NCBI GenBank assembly: GCA_913058345.1
Contig: CAJXQR010000013.1
Location: forward strand, 1 to 60,364
DNA from: an uncultured Gammaproteobacteria bacterium
GTDB lineage: Bacteria; Pseudomonadota; Gammaproteobacteria; Pseudomonadales; Porticoccaceae
DNA: 60,364 nt
Direction of reading: 5' to 3'
The position numbers and the translations under genes were made by a program. Each line of letters starts with the position of its first letter. Positions within the stretch are counted from its first letter, which is position 1. The notes beneath the pieces were generated by a model. The model was not told the DNA's origin, did not search any database, and worked only from the letters and a program-made list of their open reading frames with translations. Of this stretch, positions 1-9,684 are shown one piece after another.

Positions 1-476
1 GATCCTATACCGTGCGTTAGGCTGGAAATGCCATTACATAGACTACATATTAGGCACGACAAAGCCACTTGTCGTTAACCTCCTGTTTTGTGTTTTTTCG
101 ACATGCCCTACAAAACGCTGCCCTGATTCTGCGACCTGGTCAAACGATTTCCAGAGTATCCTGTCGACCACTGGCGCCACTTTCCGGTCTGCCGAGCTAC
201 GCGTAAGATAAAGGGGTCAGCGCCCTTTAACTCCCAGCAGCTCTTTTTCAAAAATAGGACAGACAGCAAACGCCACAGAGGTGTAAAAACCCGATTTGTG
301 CTGCTGAATACACGATAATTGGACGCTCACGTTCATCCAGTACTTCTGTATTGGACTACAGATAAAACTGGCGGGCACCTCTAAAAACGGGTAACTGTCA
401 GATCAAGTCTGAGCAACTACTGTTAATATCGGTAACGGAGGTCGCCGAATTTTCTGACACACACGGAAAGGTGAGT
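1..476. other. Intergenic region upstream of norB
   Basis: No convincing gene is visible here. The stretch holds one perfect inverted repeat with 7-bp arms, TAAAGGG at 209-215 and CCCTTTA at 223-229, around the loop GTCAGCG. I could not find a convincing NorR, NsrR or FNR/DNR site, nor a clean sigma-70 promoter, although a TAATAT hexamer at 424-429 could be a -10 element. Confidence 0.5.
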
Positions 477-2750
477 ATGGAAACCTACAAACAGACGTTC
501 AGTATCAAGCGGCTTTGGATCATTCTCATTGTGGGCATGGTCGTTATGTTCGGCATATTGCTGTTGCTCGGGTCGCAAATATACCAGCAGGCGCCTCCGA
601 TACCGGATGCAGTCATTTCATCTTCGGGAGAAACGCTTTACACCCGTGACGACATCGAAACCGGACAGAATGTCTGGCAGTCCGTTGGAGGAATGGAACA
701 AGGCTCAATCTGGGGCCATGGCAGTTATCTAGCCCCCGACTGGAGCGCAGACTGGCTTCATCGTGAAGCCGAAACGCTGCTGGAACTTCGCCTGCAATCG
801 CCCATTTCTGGCCTGTCAGAAATGCAGGATATGGCCCTGAAAAAAGCCGCCTTGCAAACTGAGATGCGCACCAATAGTTACGATCCTGTCTCGCGCACGA
901 TTACCGTCAGTGACCTGCGTGCGGAGGCCATCAAGCAGGTACAGAAACACTATGTCAGCCTCTACGGCGGAAGCGATCCTGAGGCGCTGGCTCTGCGTCG
1001 CGATTACGCCTTCCCAGTGCATGGGCTGCTAGCGCAATCGGAAGCCAAACAGCTCTCCGCCTTTTACTTCTGGACTGCCTGGGGTGCGGCCACTAATCGC
1101 CCTGACATGAACATTACCTACACGAGTAACTGGCCACACGAGCCACTGGTTGGCAATAAACCGACAACCGAAGTACTCATCTGGAGTATTGCCTCCATTA
1201 TTTTTCTGCTTGCTGCCGCTGGCGCGCTGATTGCCTATTACGCGAAGCAGTTTGATCTTTGGCAGCAGGAAATAGTCCCCGAAGAGGGGATCGCCAAAGC
1301 AGATATCCTGGACTCCACCGTCATCACCCCGTCAATGCGCTCAACGGCGAAATATTTCTGGCTCGTTGCCGCAATGTTTTTGGGGCAAGTCTTGCTTGGA
1401 ATAGTGAGTGCTCATTATGCCGTCGAAGGACAGGGGTTCTATGGCCTGCCCTTCGCAGAATATCTACCCTACACGGTGACACGGACCTGGCACACACAAC
1501 TCGCCGTGCTCTGGATTGCAACGGCCTGGCTCGCAACCGGCCTCTATGTCGCGCCCATGTTAGGGGGCCGAGATCCAAAATTTCAGAGCTTCGGCGTAAA
1601 TTTTCTCTTTATCAGTTTGTTGATCATTGTCGTGGGGTCATTTGCTGGCCAATGGGCTGCCGTTCACCGCTTCTTTAGTGACCTTGCCATGAACTTCTGG
1701 TTTGGGCATCAGGGTTATGAATACGTAGACCTCGGTCGGTTCTGGCAAATTTATCTGACCATTGGCCTGTTTCTCTGGGTTGGCCTGGTTGTTCGGGGTT
1801 TGTGGCCGGTCCTGCAGAAGAAGGGCGGCAAATCGTTGATCTATCTCGTGCTTGTCTCGGCGATTGCGATCAGTTTGTTTTATGCCGTTGGTCTGATGTG
1901 GGGCCAACACACCCACATCACGATAATGGAATACTGGCGCTGGTGGGTTGTCCACCTCTGGGTGGAAGGCATCTTCGAGGTGTTTGCCACCGCGATTATT
2001 TCGCTGCTATTCGTCCGCATGGGCATTTTACGCACCTCCACTGCAACGGTCATGGTGCTGTTCGCGACTATTATTTTCCTGTTTGGGGGAGTACTGGGTA
2101 CCTTTCATCATCTCTATTTCAGTGGCACACCCACCTCGGTTATCGCGGTCGGGGCAATGATCTCTGCGCTTGAGGTTGTCCCGCTGCTGGTTGTCGGCTT
2201 TGAAGCCTACACCCGATACAAGATCGAACATGAAGCCGACTGGGCACGTAATTACCATTGGCCGTTCATGTTTTTTGCAGCGGTTCTATTCTGGAACCTG
2301 GTTGGTGCAGGTCTGTTCGGTTTTCTTATCAATCCGCCTATAGCGCTTTATTACATGCAGGGACTGAACACCACCGCTAATCATGGTCACGCGGCGCTGT
2401 TTGGTGTCTACGGCATGCTCGGCTTAGGCCTAACGCTCTACTGTATGCGTGGTTTGACTAACACAGCGTTCTGGAACGAAAAGCTTATTAAGGTTTCATT
2501 CTGGTCCCTTAATATCGGTCTTGCCATGATGACCTTCCTGTCACTGCTACCTCAGGGCGTGATCCAGGCCTATGTCAGCATTGACCAGGGCTATGTTTTC
2601 GCCCGTTCGGCGGAGTTTATGCAAAGCCCGATCATGCAGGCGCTGGTTTGGGCAAGAGTGCCAGGCGATCTAGTGTTTAGTGCAGGGGTCATCACATTTG
2701 TCGGATTTGTGTTCAGAGCCTTCGTGCCTGTTAGGAGGCCATCCGGGTAA
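477..2750 (+). CDS. norB: Quinol-dependent nitric oxide reductase (qNOR)
   Basis: Inner-membrane enzyme that reduces two NO to N2O with electrons from quinol, used in NO detoxification or denitrification. The protein is about 757 residues, the length of single-subunit qNOR, which carries a fused periplasmic N-terminal domain (typical YTRDDIETGQNVWQSVGG segment) before the multi-helix haem-copper-type core. Metal-ligand motifs are present: TWHTQL near residue 340, the HLWVEGIFE block near 495, GTFHHLYFSG near 543 and NHGHAALFG near 636. I start it at the ATG at 477 because GGAAAG at 465-470 lies at proper ribosome-binding distance; the in-frame GTG at 471 lies almost on top of it. No norC, norD, norQ or regulator gene is nearby, which fits the quinol-type, self-contained enzyme. 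Identification is secure; the start is less so. Confidence 0.95.
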   Translation: METYKQTFSIKRLWIILIVGMVVMFGILLLLGSQIYQQAPPIPDAVISSSGETLYTRDDIETGQNVWQSVGGMEQGSIWGHGSYLAPDWSADWLHREAETLLELRLQSPISGLSEMQDMALKKAALQTEMRTNSYDPVSRTITVSDLRAEAIKQVQKHYVSLYGGSDPEALALRRDYAFPVHGLLAQSEAKQLSAFYFWTAWGAATNRPDMNITYTSNWPHEPLVGNKPTTEVLIWSIASIIFLLAAAGALIAYYAKQFDLWQQEIVPEEGIAKADILDSTVITPSMRSTAKYFWLVAAMFLGQVLLGIVSAHYAVEGQGFYGLPFAEYLPYTVTRTWHTQLAVLWIATAWLATGLYVAPMLGGRDPKFQSFGVNFLFISLLIIVVGSFAGQWAAVHRFFSDLAMNFWFGHQGYEYVDLGRFWQIYLTIGLFLWVGLVVRGLWPVLQKKGGKSLIYLVLVSAIAISLFYAVGLMWGQHTHITIMEYWRWWVVHLWVEGIFEVFATAIISLLFVRMGILRTSTATVMVLFATIIFLFGGVLGTFHHLYFSGTPTSVIAVGAMISALEVVPLLVVGFEAYTRYKIEHEADWARNYHWPFMFFAAVLFWNLVGAGLFGFLINPPIALYYMQGLNTTANHGHAALFGVYGMLGLGLTLYCMRGLTNTAFWNEKLIKVSFWSLNIGLAMMTFLSLLPQGVIQAYVSIDQGYVFARSAEFMQSPIMQALVWARVPGDLVFSAGVITFVGFVFRAFVPVRRPSG

Positions 2751-3048
2751 TTTGTTTTTCGACTCGCACGTCACAGCGACTGTTTTAGCGATAGCAGAAC
2801 GCAACAACCCTGGCATTTATGGTTTACCCTTACGGCGGGCTCCTAAGGCTAAACCGGCCTGAATACCTTTATCTCCTAAGTCTTTCAACGGCCTTCTCGA
2901 TGAAAAGGAACAGGGTCTTATTCTATCGAAGCTAATGATTCGAACGCGGCTATCGGGTTATCTACCACTTAGAAATTGCCAGCGCTTGATACCTGAACTG
3001 ACGCTGATTACGCTTGCTCTTCACGGGACTACGTCATTCAGACCTTTG
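2751..3048. other. Gap between norB and the MscS gene
   Basis: About 300 bases between convergent genes. Short open frames cross it on the plus strand (for example 2935-3138), but none has a recognisable domain or a good ribosome-binding site. I see no strong terminator hairpin. It may hold old, unrecognisable coding remnants. Confidence 0.4.
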
Positions 3049-4437
3049 CTACTCCAACTCCTTGGTCAGTGTCGAACCTTCTTCAAACTGACGTTGTTCC
3101 TTAACGATTTGCTCATCAATATGTTTATCCGGCTGTAACTCAGAAGCCTCCACCTCGTTAATGACGGCATCGGTCAAATGAACGGCTGAACCATCCTGTT
3201 TTGGCGATTCGCTCTCCCCTTGTACACGCTCATTGGTTTCAAAGACACTGGCCACTATTGGCCCGCCAGCGGCTTTTAGTCGGTAAATTGGTTCAGGCAT
3301 GTCAAAGTCATTATCATCAAACACGCGTTTAATAAGCCGAATAGCTTCCGTGCGCACTTTATTGAAATCAAAGTTGCGTTGATCTATCCATGCCGATATC
3401 TTCACCACCACATTCGAGTCACCCAGAGCCATTATGTTGAAACCGGGTGCGGGTTCATCAAGCACACTTTTCATCCCCAGTAACGTGGTTCTCGCGAGCT
3501 CTGTTGCCTGCATCAAATCAACGTCGTTACCGAGGCCAACTTCGAAGGTGAATCGACGTTCAGAATTGCGTGAGAAGTTCAGCATCACTGACTTAAAAAC
3601 GGTCGCATTGGGAATGCGGATATGATTTCCGTCAAAGTTCATGATAATGGTTGCCCGCGACGTTAAGCGAATGACTTTGCCTTCAAAACTGTCGATCTGA
3701 ATATGCTCATTGGGCAAAAAAGGCCGTTTGATGCTGAGTAGAATACCGGCGATATAATTCTCGATGGTATCCCGGAAAGCAAACCCCATGGCGATACCCA
3801 CCACCCCCGCCGTACCCAACACAGCGCCCACTAATGCCGTAGCATCCAGTATCTCCAGCGCGACTAGCAGCCCCAGTAATGTAAAGCCGGCCCTTATTGC
3901 CTGTGCCAGCAACTCCTGTACAAAGCTATTACTGCTTAGACGACGCAACAACACTTCACGTCTACTGACAAACCGCCCTACCCAGCGGAACAATAATACG
4001 ACGGCTACGGCAATCAGCAGGAGTGGCAGCAAACTCAAGGTATTTTGGGTCAGGTTTTCAACACTGGTCAGCAGTGGATTGAGGCGATCGAGCACCGAAT
4101 TCGACACCGCAAGCTTATCCGAAACCTGAACCACACCATCCACTTTAGCCGCAAGATCTACCGCAATGTCACGCTGTTCCTGCGATAACACCATGCCCTG
4201 CAATTCAGCGACGCCTGCTTTGCTCTGCACTTCAATGGCGTCGAGTCCATCCAATTCCGATAAAATACTTCGCAGGCGATTTTCAATTTCCCTGTCGCTG
4301 GCTGGCTCTATTGCAATGGTTTCTGCTGACTCCACCGCTGTTGGCGGCGCTATTTCGGCAACTGCAGTTCCACTGAAAAGCGCGGACCAAAGATAGAACA
4401 CAAGGAGGAACGAGGACTTCTTGGCGGGTTTGCTCAT
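3049..4437 (-). CDS. Small-conductance mechanosensitive channel (MscS family) with N-terminal BON domain
   Basis: Predicted inner-membrane channel that opens under membrane tension to release solutes on osmotic downshift. Residues 1-28 form a signal-like hydrophobic start. Roughly residues 45-110 read as a BON domain (a periplasmic alpha/beta fold named after OsmY), with the typical DGVVQVSDKLAV ending. Membrane helices follow, and the MscS pore signature (GIAMGFAFRDTIENYIAG) lies near residues 215-235, followed by the beta and alpha/beta cytoplasmic domains. The last 60 or so residues are acidic and look disordered. The 462-residue length exceeds E. coli MscS (286) because of the BON domain and the tail. 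It stands alone and converges on norB. The family is confident; the BON assignment rests on reading the motif. Confidence 0.85.
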   Translation of the reverse strand: MSKPAKKSSFLLVFYLWSALFSGTAVAEIAPPTAVESAETIAIEPASDREIENRLRSILSELDGLDAIEVQSKAGVAELQGMVLSQEQRDIAVDLAAKVDGVVQVSDKLAVSNSVLDRLNPLLTSVENLTQNTLSLLPLLLIAVAVVLLFRWVGRFVSRREVLLRRLSSNSFVQELLAQAIRAGFTLLGLLVALEILDATALVGAVLGTAGVVGIAMGFAFRDTIENYIAGILLSIKRPFLPNEHIQIDSFEGKVIRLTSRATIIMNFDGNHIRIPNATVFKSVMLNFSRNSERRFTFEVGLGNDVDLMQATELARTTLLGMKSVLDEPAPGFNIMALGDSNVVVKISAWIDQRNFDFNKVRTEAIRLIKRVFDDNDFDMPEPIYRLKAAGGPIVASVFETNERVQGESESPKQDGSAVHLTDAVINEVEASELQPDKHIDEQIVKEQRQFEEGSTLTKELE

Positions 4438-5086
4438 GAGTTACCTATACCTATATTGACGCTGTAGAGTTTGAAACGATTACGACGACCCGGCCGACTA
4501 TTATCTTTACCAGCCTTATCTGCGTCTCGTGATATTGCTTAACTCGGTCAGTTAATGATACAAGTCTTAAAATAAAAAGGGCTCCGGCCCACTGCTGTTG
4601 CAGTGGCTCAACTTATTAAAAATCCGAGTTCACGTACTAAGCACGACGCAGGCAAACATTAAAAAACGGGTTGTAAAAAGCCTATTCTGTTCGCACAAAA
4701 AGAGAGGTAACCCGCTGTCTTATCGACAGCTCACCTATGAAGGAAGAGTATCGTTATCAATCCTTCACCAGCAAGGCCTTTCAGACCGAACGGTTACAGG
4801 CATCATGAAGAGCTAAGGTTGCAGAAAGTGTGCAATACGATATAAATACTGCGATCTCGGCCGGCGAAATCACTCGCTTAAGCTTTGCGATTATAGGTCT
4901 CTAAAAAGCAGGCCATTGAGGTTCTAATTTTCAACTATTCCCCACAGCCCAATTATCAGTGTAGCTGCCTAACACCGCTGAGAGTTTAAGATTGTCATAC
5001 CGTCATTACTGCTGCTATTACTGCTGCTTGTACTCTACACTGAGAGGTTTCCTACCTCGAGACATCATAAAATTCTGTTAGCAACT
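4438..5086. other. Long intergenic stretch with IS30-family relic
   Basis: No intact gene. A hairpin with 7-bp arms, CCACTGC (4589-4595) and GCAGTGG (4600-4606), lies just before the eroded transposase start described separately at 4672-4816. The remainder (4817-5086) shows nothing I recognise. Confidence 0.45.
4672..4816 (+). mobile_element. Eroded IS30-family transposase start (relic 1)
   Basis: Translation around 4719-4816 gives SYRQLTYEGRVSLSILHQQG followed by LSDRTVTGIMKS and a stop. This resembles the N-terminal helix-turn-helix of IS30-family transposases, whose typical opening is YxQLTxEERxxIxxLxxxGxS. The DNA aligns by eye with relic 2 at 7541-7684, starting from a shared TGTAAAA that may mark the old left end of the element. 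Nothing of the catalytic DDE domain follows. It is a remnant without expected function. Confidence 0.6.
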
Positions 5087-5665
5087 TCATAGACGATGAT
5101 GGCTAGTACCCGTTCCTGGTGTCACGTTACCGGCTCCTTCGACATTGAACTCATACTCCAGTATTGAATAAACGAAATGATCCACGTAACGGCTGTATAA
5201 CCATTCACACTGCCTTAATATTGCCTCATTAATAAAACCCAGACGCTCTGGTATAGCCCTACTTTTTATATTTTCTACTGCGCACCGAATTTCGATTCTA
5301 TGGAGCCCTAATTCGTCAAAGCCAACTCTTAGAACCTGGGTAACGGCATCGGTCATGATTCCTTTACCCGTGAAGTTTTCAGCTAACCAATAACCCATAG
5401 CCGCAGTTCTGTGCTGTTTATCAATTTGTTGAAGACCCACAACGCCACAAACGGCACCATAATATAAAATGGCAAATTTTCTAGCATCTCCTGACGAGGA
5501 CTCCTCTATAGCAGTTTCGATAAACTTTTTTGTATCATCCTTAGCGTTTATTTGATCTAACCACGGAAGCCATTTCATTAAATACTGTCTATTCGCATTC
5601 GTCAGATCATAAATATCATGAGCATGATCCAAAGCTAGCTCCTCTAGCACGATCTCAGTTCGCAT
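5087..5665 (-). CDS. GNAT acetyltransferase, RimJ/RimL-YdaF type
   Basis: Probable N-acetyltransferase using acetyl-CoA; members of this branch acetylate protein N-termini or small amines, but the substrate here is unknown. It reads like B. subtilis YdaF: an N-terminal LxxLxxxHAxDIYDL segment, WLPWLD, the AMGYWLAENFTGKGIMTDAV acetyl-CoA-binding region, HRIEIRCAVENIKSRAIPERLGF, and a C-terminal strand ending in VYSILEYEF. I place the start at the ATG at 5665, preceded by GGAAAA, which gives about 192 residues, the normal family length; the open frame extends upstream to 5776. The gene is visibly more AT-rich than its neighbours and, with the TSUP gene, lies between two IS30 relics. Confidence 0.8.
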   Translation of the reverse strand: MRTEIVLEELALDHAHDIYDLTNANRQYLMKWLPWLDQINAKDDTKKFIETAIEESSSGDARKFAILYYGAVCGVVGLQQIDKQHRTAAMGYWLAENFTGKGIMTDAVTQVLRVGFDELGLHRIEIRCAVENIKSRAIPERLGFINEAILRQCEWLYSRYVDHFVYSILEYEFNVEGAGNVTPGTGTSHHRL

Positions 5666-5967
5666 GTGTTTTTCCATTTTTGGTAATAATGAATGTCTGC
5701 GTTTTCGTCTTGAAAACAATGGGATTTTTTGGATCTCATAAAACGAAAAAATGGCTAAATCAACCAAAGTCCGCATGATGTAGTGGATATATTAAATGCA
5801 TAATTAACAACCACACCTTTAAAATAAATACCAACGGAAAAATAGCCGTCAATTATTAGATATATTTCTCGCGATCGTTAATGACTTCACTGTTCTTTTA
5901 AACTGATGAAGGCTTTCCTTAAAGCTAGTAAGTACTATTTCTGGTTTAATAGGAACAGTCGGTTTTT

Positions 5968-6741
5968 TTAGTTTGCATAAGTCACAATAAAAAAATACGC
6001 CGTTATACTACAGCTAACTGAAGTAACAAAAGCCCTTACATAGTGTTGAGACAAACGTCTGGAGACATGAGCCGCTACATACCCCCCTAGCAAAGCTCCT
6101 AAAAGAACAACCGTCCCTTCATACCAGGCAATAACACCATTATAAACAAATAAAACTATCGCTATTAGCGACACAGCAGAAGAAATCAGGAGCTTTATAC
6201 CGTTCATTGCATTGATATTTTCGTAACCCGCCAAAGCAAGATAACTCAGGGCAATCACTCCGAGACCAGCATTGAAGAAGCCACCATAAACACAGACGCC
6301 TAACAGCATCAGAAACAACAAGAAATGACCAAGCACGGGGGCATACCGGTGATGTGAAACTAGCTGCTTTAACTGTCTGTTTATTTTAGCCCCAAAGATA
6401 AATAGAACGGTTGCTATTAACAACAGCCAAGGGATAGCTTCCCGAAATACTGATTCAGGTGTCTTTAACAACAACCATCCACCCAACACGCCGCCCACCA
6501 AGCTTATTAAAATAATTTTGGGTAATTCTTTTCTGTGTAAAAACAATTCATCTCGCAATGCATAAGTGCCGCTAAGATACCCAGCGCACGATGCAAATGT
6601 ATTGGTTGCATTGGCACTGATCGGAGCAACACCTACGAAAAGCAATGCAGGGAATGTAATAAAACTTCCGCCGCCAGCAACTGAATTGAGCACGCCACCA
6701 AAGAATCCCGCACTAAAAAGAAAGGCAAACTCCAACAGCAC
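5968..6741 (-). CDS. TSUP-family (TauE/SafE) membrane permease
   Basis: Predicted inner-membrane transporter of the TauE/SafE family, generally linked to export or import of sulfur-containing or carbon anions; its substrate cannot be read from the sequence. About eight hydrophobic segments fill the 257 residues, and the N-terminal signature GGVLNSVAGGGSFITFPALL is the family hallmark, with the repeat GGFFNAGLGVIALSYLALAG in the second half. The start is GTG at 6741 with AGGTAACG upstream. Base composition is AT-rich like that of the neighbouring acetyltransferase, which suggests a common acquired origin. Confidence 0.88.
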   Translation of the reverse strand: MLLEFAFLFSAGFFGGVLNSVAGGGSFITFPALLFVGVAPISANATNTFASCAGYLSGTYALRDELFLHRKELPKIILISLVGGVLGGWLLLKTPESVFREAIPWLLLIATVLFIFGAKINRQLKQLVSHHRYAPVLGHFLLFLMLLGVCVYGGFFNAGLGVIALSYLALAGYENINAMNGIKLLISSAVSLIAIVLFVYNGVIAWYEGTVVLLGALLGGYVAAHVSRRLSQHYVRAFVTSVSCSITAYFFIVTYAN

Positions 6742-6856
6742 TGCTAACCGTTACCTGGGTATTGTTTCATTGTAAATAATCTATCGTCCCGTATAAGCGG
6801 CAGTTCAAAGCTACTGAGGGTGGGTATGGCTTTGAACAAAACAAGTTAAGAAATGG

Positions 6857-7459
6857 TTAGGCCGATTGTTTCTTAGCCACTTCTGCAACGCGTGCTCCCT
6901 GAAAGCGGGCAATTGTCAGCTCGTTTTCTGACGGTCGTCGACTACCATCACTGCCAGCAAGAGTGCTCGCTCCATAGGGTGAGCCACCTGTGATTTCATT
7001 CATATTCGCAATCTCCTCACAGGAGCTGGGAACCCCCACGATTATCATGCCATGGTGCAATAAGGTCGTGTGAAATGAAGTGATTGTAGTTTCCTGCCCA
7101 CCGTGCTGTGTACCTGTTGAGGCGAATACACTACCGACTTTTCCAATCAACTTTCCGCCAGCCCAAAGTCCACCTGTTTGGTCAAGAAAATTGCGCATCT
7201 GTGCGCACATATTGCCAAAACGTGTGGGCGTGCCAAAGATAATCGCATCGTAATCCGCCAGCTCACTCGCTGTGGCAAACGGTGCTGTCTGGTCAAGCTT
7301 GGCGCCCGCCTCTCGAGCGAGATCTTCTGGCATTAACTCGGGCACTCGCTTGATAGTCACCTCGGTATCATCGACACCACGTGCGCCTTCAGCGACTGCT
7401 TTTGCCATTTCTTCGGTATGACCATACATGCTGTAGTACAAAACGAGAATTTTAGTCAT
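6857..7459 (-). CDS. wrbA: NAD(P)H:quinone oxidoreductase WrbA
   Basis: Flavodoxin-like FMN enzyme that reduces quinones by two electrons, protecting against redox cycling in the cytoplasm. At 200 residues it has the normal WrbA length. Visible signatures are the FMN-phosphate loop [12 protein letters not shown] near residue 10, [20 protein letters not shown] near 76-95, and the [12 protein letters not shown] loop near 113-124. A good ribosome-binding site, AGGAGATG, precedes the ATG. It ends about 115 bases upstream of the TSUP gene on the same strand. Its composition resembles the bulk of the window more than that of the AT-rich genes next to it. Confidence 0.95.
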   Translation of the reverse strand: MTKILVLYYSMYGHTEEMAKAVAEGARGVDDTEVTIKRVPELMPEDLAREAGAKLDQTAPFATASELADYDAIIFGTPTRFGNMCAQMRNFLDQTGGLWAGGKLIGKVGSVFASTGTQHGGQETTITSFHTTLLHHGMIIVGVPSSCEEIANMNEITGGSPYGASTLAGSDGSRRPSENELTIARFQGARVAEVAKKQSA

Positions 7460-7540
7460 GTTGCATCTCCTAGTTTCCGTGATTACGCAGTGAGCAGCAC
7501 GACTGCGGTAACCGGCGCCAGAGTGCCAGCGAAGGGCCGC

Positions 7541-7790
7541 TGTAAAATGGACCTATCCCATTCCGGCAAGAAAAAAGGATAAACCCTTGTCGTAGAGACA
7601 GCTCACCGGTGAAGAAAGAGTAACGTTATCAACCTTGTGCCAGCAAGCCCTTTCAGTCCGTTCGATAGCGCGCATCATAAAACGCCATCATTCCACCCGT
7701 ACCGGGAGATTGATCGAAACCGCCGCCAAGTCAACGGTGGGCCTTACAGTCCATCAACAGACATCGACGTCCAGGAACGCGTATTTATTA
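7541..7790 (+). mobile_element. Eroded IS30-family transposase start (relic 2)
   Basis: From 7596 the plus strand reads RQLTGEERVTLSTLCQQALS, then VRSIARIIKRHHST. After a shift to the -1 frame near 7697 it continues as YREIDRNRRQVNGGPYSPS. Together these match the helix-turn-helix and the following basic region of IS30-family transposases. A TAG at 7593-7595 stands where relic 1 has a Tyr codon, so the frame is broken twice. Homology with relic 1 begins upstream at TGTAAAATGGACC (from 7541), a plausible old left inverted repeat. No catalytic domain is visible downstream. Confidence 0.65.
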
Positions 7791-7870
7791 GGGTGAATTT
7801 TTCCAACTAGCCATTGTTTGCGATTCTTGAGGACCGAAAGGAAGGCACTAGCATCCAATGCGCAACATTG

Positions 7871-8200
7871 CTATGACCTCCCCCCTGCCCTACTACCCAA
7901 ACATTGCTTCGATAGCACGATCAGGATAGGCCAGAAAGCGGTATTCATCAGATCATGCAGGCTCGCCGACCAGCGCATATAGCCCAACGACCTCCAATCG
8001 TCGCGTAGATCTAACATTTCCATTGTCACCGCCACAAAGAGAACGGGAAGTCATGCTAAAAGATCGAAGCGTCCACGCCGCCACAGAACTGCCGCCAGAA
8101 AAAACACCAGCAAACCAATGTGTAGATGAATGGCATCTTTGGATAAGCCGAGAACATCAAGGATAATGAGTTTCAGACTCTGATACGCAGTAACTTCCAT
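7871..8200 (-). pseudogene. Small membrane protein gene interrupted by an in-frame TGA
   Basis: Starting at the ATG at 8200, the frame codes for 49 residues with a clear hydrophobic helix (HIGLLVFFLAAVLWRR) and then meets TGA at 8051-8053. The same frame continues without any shift as LPVLFVAVTMEMLDLRDDWR and onward through WSASLHDLMNTAFWPILIVL to a TAG at 7871. The two halves together look like one small protein of about 108 residues with two or three membrane helices and a conserved-looking E-x-x-DLRDD segment. I recall similar small uncharacterised membrane proteins in proteobacteria but cannot name a family. TGG to TGA in a Trp codon is the simplest explanation. It lies 44 bases downstream of rimO on the same strand. 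Confidence 0.6.
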
Positions 8201-8244
8201 GCTATCTGCTTCGTTATAAGGCCCAATGTCCCGGCACCTGGTGG

Positions 8245-9573
8245 CTAAGCACCACCGACGGGGCTCGCCCACAGATCATACTCATCGGCGTGCTCGACAC
8301 GAACAGTCAATTTATCACCGGGCTGGAGATCACACTCTCCGTTCAAATACACATTGCCATCAATGTCAGGGGCATCGGCCCAGGAGCGAGCGACGGCACC
8401 TTCTTCGTCAACTTCATCAACCAACACTTCGATAGTGCTGCCGATTTTTTTAGCTAAACGCGCTGTGCTAATGGCCTGTTGGGTCTCCATTAAGCGCTCC
8501 CAGCGCTCTTGCTTAATATCTTCCGGGACATGATTCGGCAAGGCATTGGCTGCGGCGCCATCGACGGCTTCGTATTTAAAACAACCAACACGATCGAGCT
8601 GAGCTTCCTGTAACCAGTCGAGTAGATGCATGAAGTCATCATCAGTCTCACCGGGAAAGCCAGTAATAAAGGTACTGCGTAGGGTGAGTTCAGGGCATAT
8701 ATCGCGCCAGTGCTGGATACGCTCCAGCGTTTTTTCCTGATGACCTGGGCGCTTCATCGCTTTGAGTACCGAGGGGCTGGAGTGCTGAAAGGGAATATCG
8801 AGATAAGGCAGGATTTTGCCTTCAGCCATCAGCGGGATGACATGATCGACATGAGGATAGGGATAAACGTAATGTAGACGCACCCAGGCATCCATATCGC
8901 CGAGGGCTTCGCATAATTCGAGCATACGCGACTTCACCGGCTTACCCTGCCAAAAACCAGTGCGATATTTAATATCGACACCATAGGCACTGGTGTCCTG
9001 AGAGATCACCAGTAACTCCCGTGTACCGGACTCTACCAGGCGCTGGGCTTCATCGAGCACGTCGCCAACAGGGCGACTGACCAGTTTGCCGCGCAGATCG
9101 GGAATAATGCAAAAACTGCAGCTGTGATTACAGCCTTCGGATATCTTCAGGTAGGAGTAGTGCCGGGGTGTCAACTTAATACCCTGCGCTGGCACCAGGT
9201 CGACATAGGGGTCGTGACTCACCGGTGGGGGCGTTACTGTGTCGTGAACGGCGCTGACCACTTCCTCATATTGATGGGCGCCGCTCACGGCCAATACGCC
9301 GGGATGGGCGGAGCGAATCGCACCTTCATCCTCGCCCATACAGCCGGTAACAATAACCCGTCCATTTTCAGCCATCGCCTCACCAATCGCGTCGAGGGAT
9401 TCCTGCTTGGCACTATCGAGAAAACCACAGGTATTAACCACCACGACTTCGGCGTCGGTATAACTGGGCGTGACATCATAACCATCGAGTTTTAACTGAG
9501 TGAGAATACGCTCAGAATCGACTAAGGCCTTGGGACAACCGAGACTGATAAAACCAACTTTAGGATTTGCCAT
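8245..9573 (-). CDS. rimO: Ribosomal protein S12 methylthiotransferase RimO
   Basis: Radical-SAM enzyme that adds a methylthio group to Asp89 (E. coli numbering) of ribosomal protein S12. It has the full architecture: N-terminal UPF0004 domain starting [17 protein letters not shown], the radical-SAM cluster motif [16 protein letters not shown] near residue 150, and a C-terminal TRAM domain ending at about residue 442. The ATG at 9573 is chosen because it starts MANPKVGF as in relatives and follows an AGGG; the frame opens at 9591. About 442 residues is the normal length. It is followed by the interrupted small membrane-protein gene. Confidence 0.96.
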   Translation of the reverse strand: MANPKVGFISLGCPKALVDSERILTQLKLDGYDVTPSYTDAEVVVVNTCGFLDSAKQESLDAIGEAMAENGRVIVTGCMGEDEGAIRSAHPGVLAVSGAHQYEEVVSAVHDTVTPPPVSHDPYVDLVPAQGIKLTPRHYSYLKISEGCNHSCSFCIIPDLRGKLVSRPVGDVLDEAQRLVESGTRELLVISQDTSAYGVDIKYRTGFWQGKPVKSRMLELCEALGDMDAWVRLHYVYPYPHVDHVIPLMAEGKILPYLDIPFQHSSPSVLKAMKRPGHQEKTLERIQHWRDICPELTLRSTFITGFPGETDDDFMHLLDWLQEAQLDRVGCFKYEAVDGAAANALPNHVPEDIKQERWERLMETQQAISTARLAKKIGSTIEVLVDEVDEEGAVARSWADAPDIDGNVYLNGECDLQPGDKLTVRVEHADEYDLWASPVGGA

Positions 9574-9684
9574 CACTACGCCCTGCGCCAAAATAGAAGG
9601 AAAGAAAAACCGGGGGCAATTCTAGCAGAAGGTGGGTGACAAAAATGCCCGCAAAGAGGAATAGCGCATTAAGAATGTAACTGA

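Noticed and set aside
2680-2862. Small plus-strand frame at the end of norB
   Set aside because: It is mostly an alternative frame of norB and its free part shows no known motif.
2935-2960. GATTCGAAC sequence resembling a tRNA T-loop (att-site fragment)
   Set aside because: No acceptor stem or other tRNA arms can be folded around it.
8051-8053. In-frame TGA read as selenocysteine
   Set aside because: No stem-loop suited to a bacterial SECIS element is apparent, the family has no known redox role, and a Trp-to-stop mutation is simpler.
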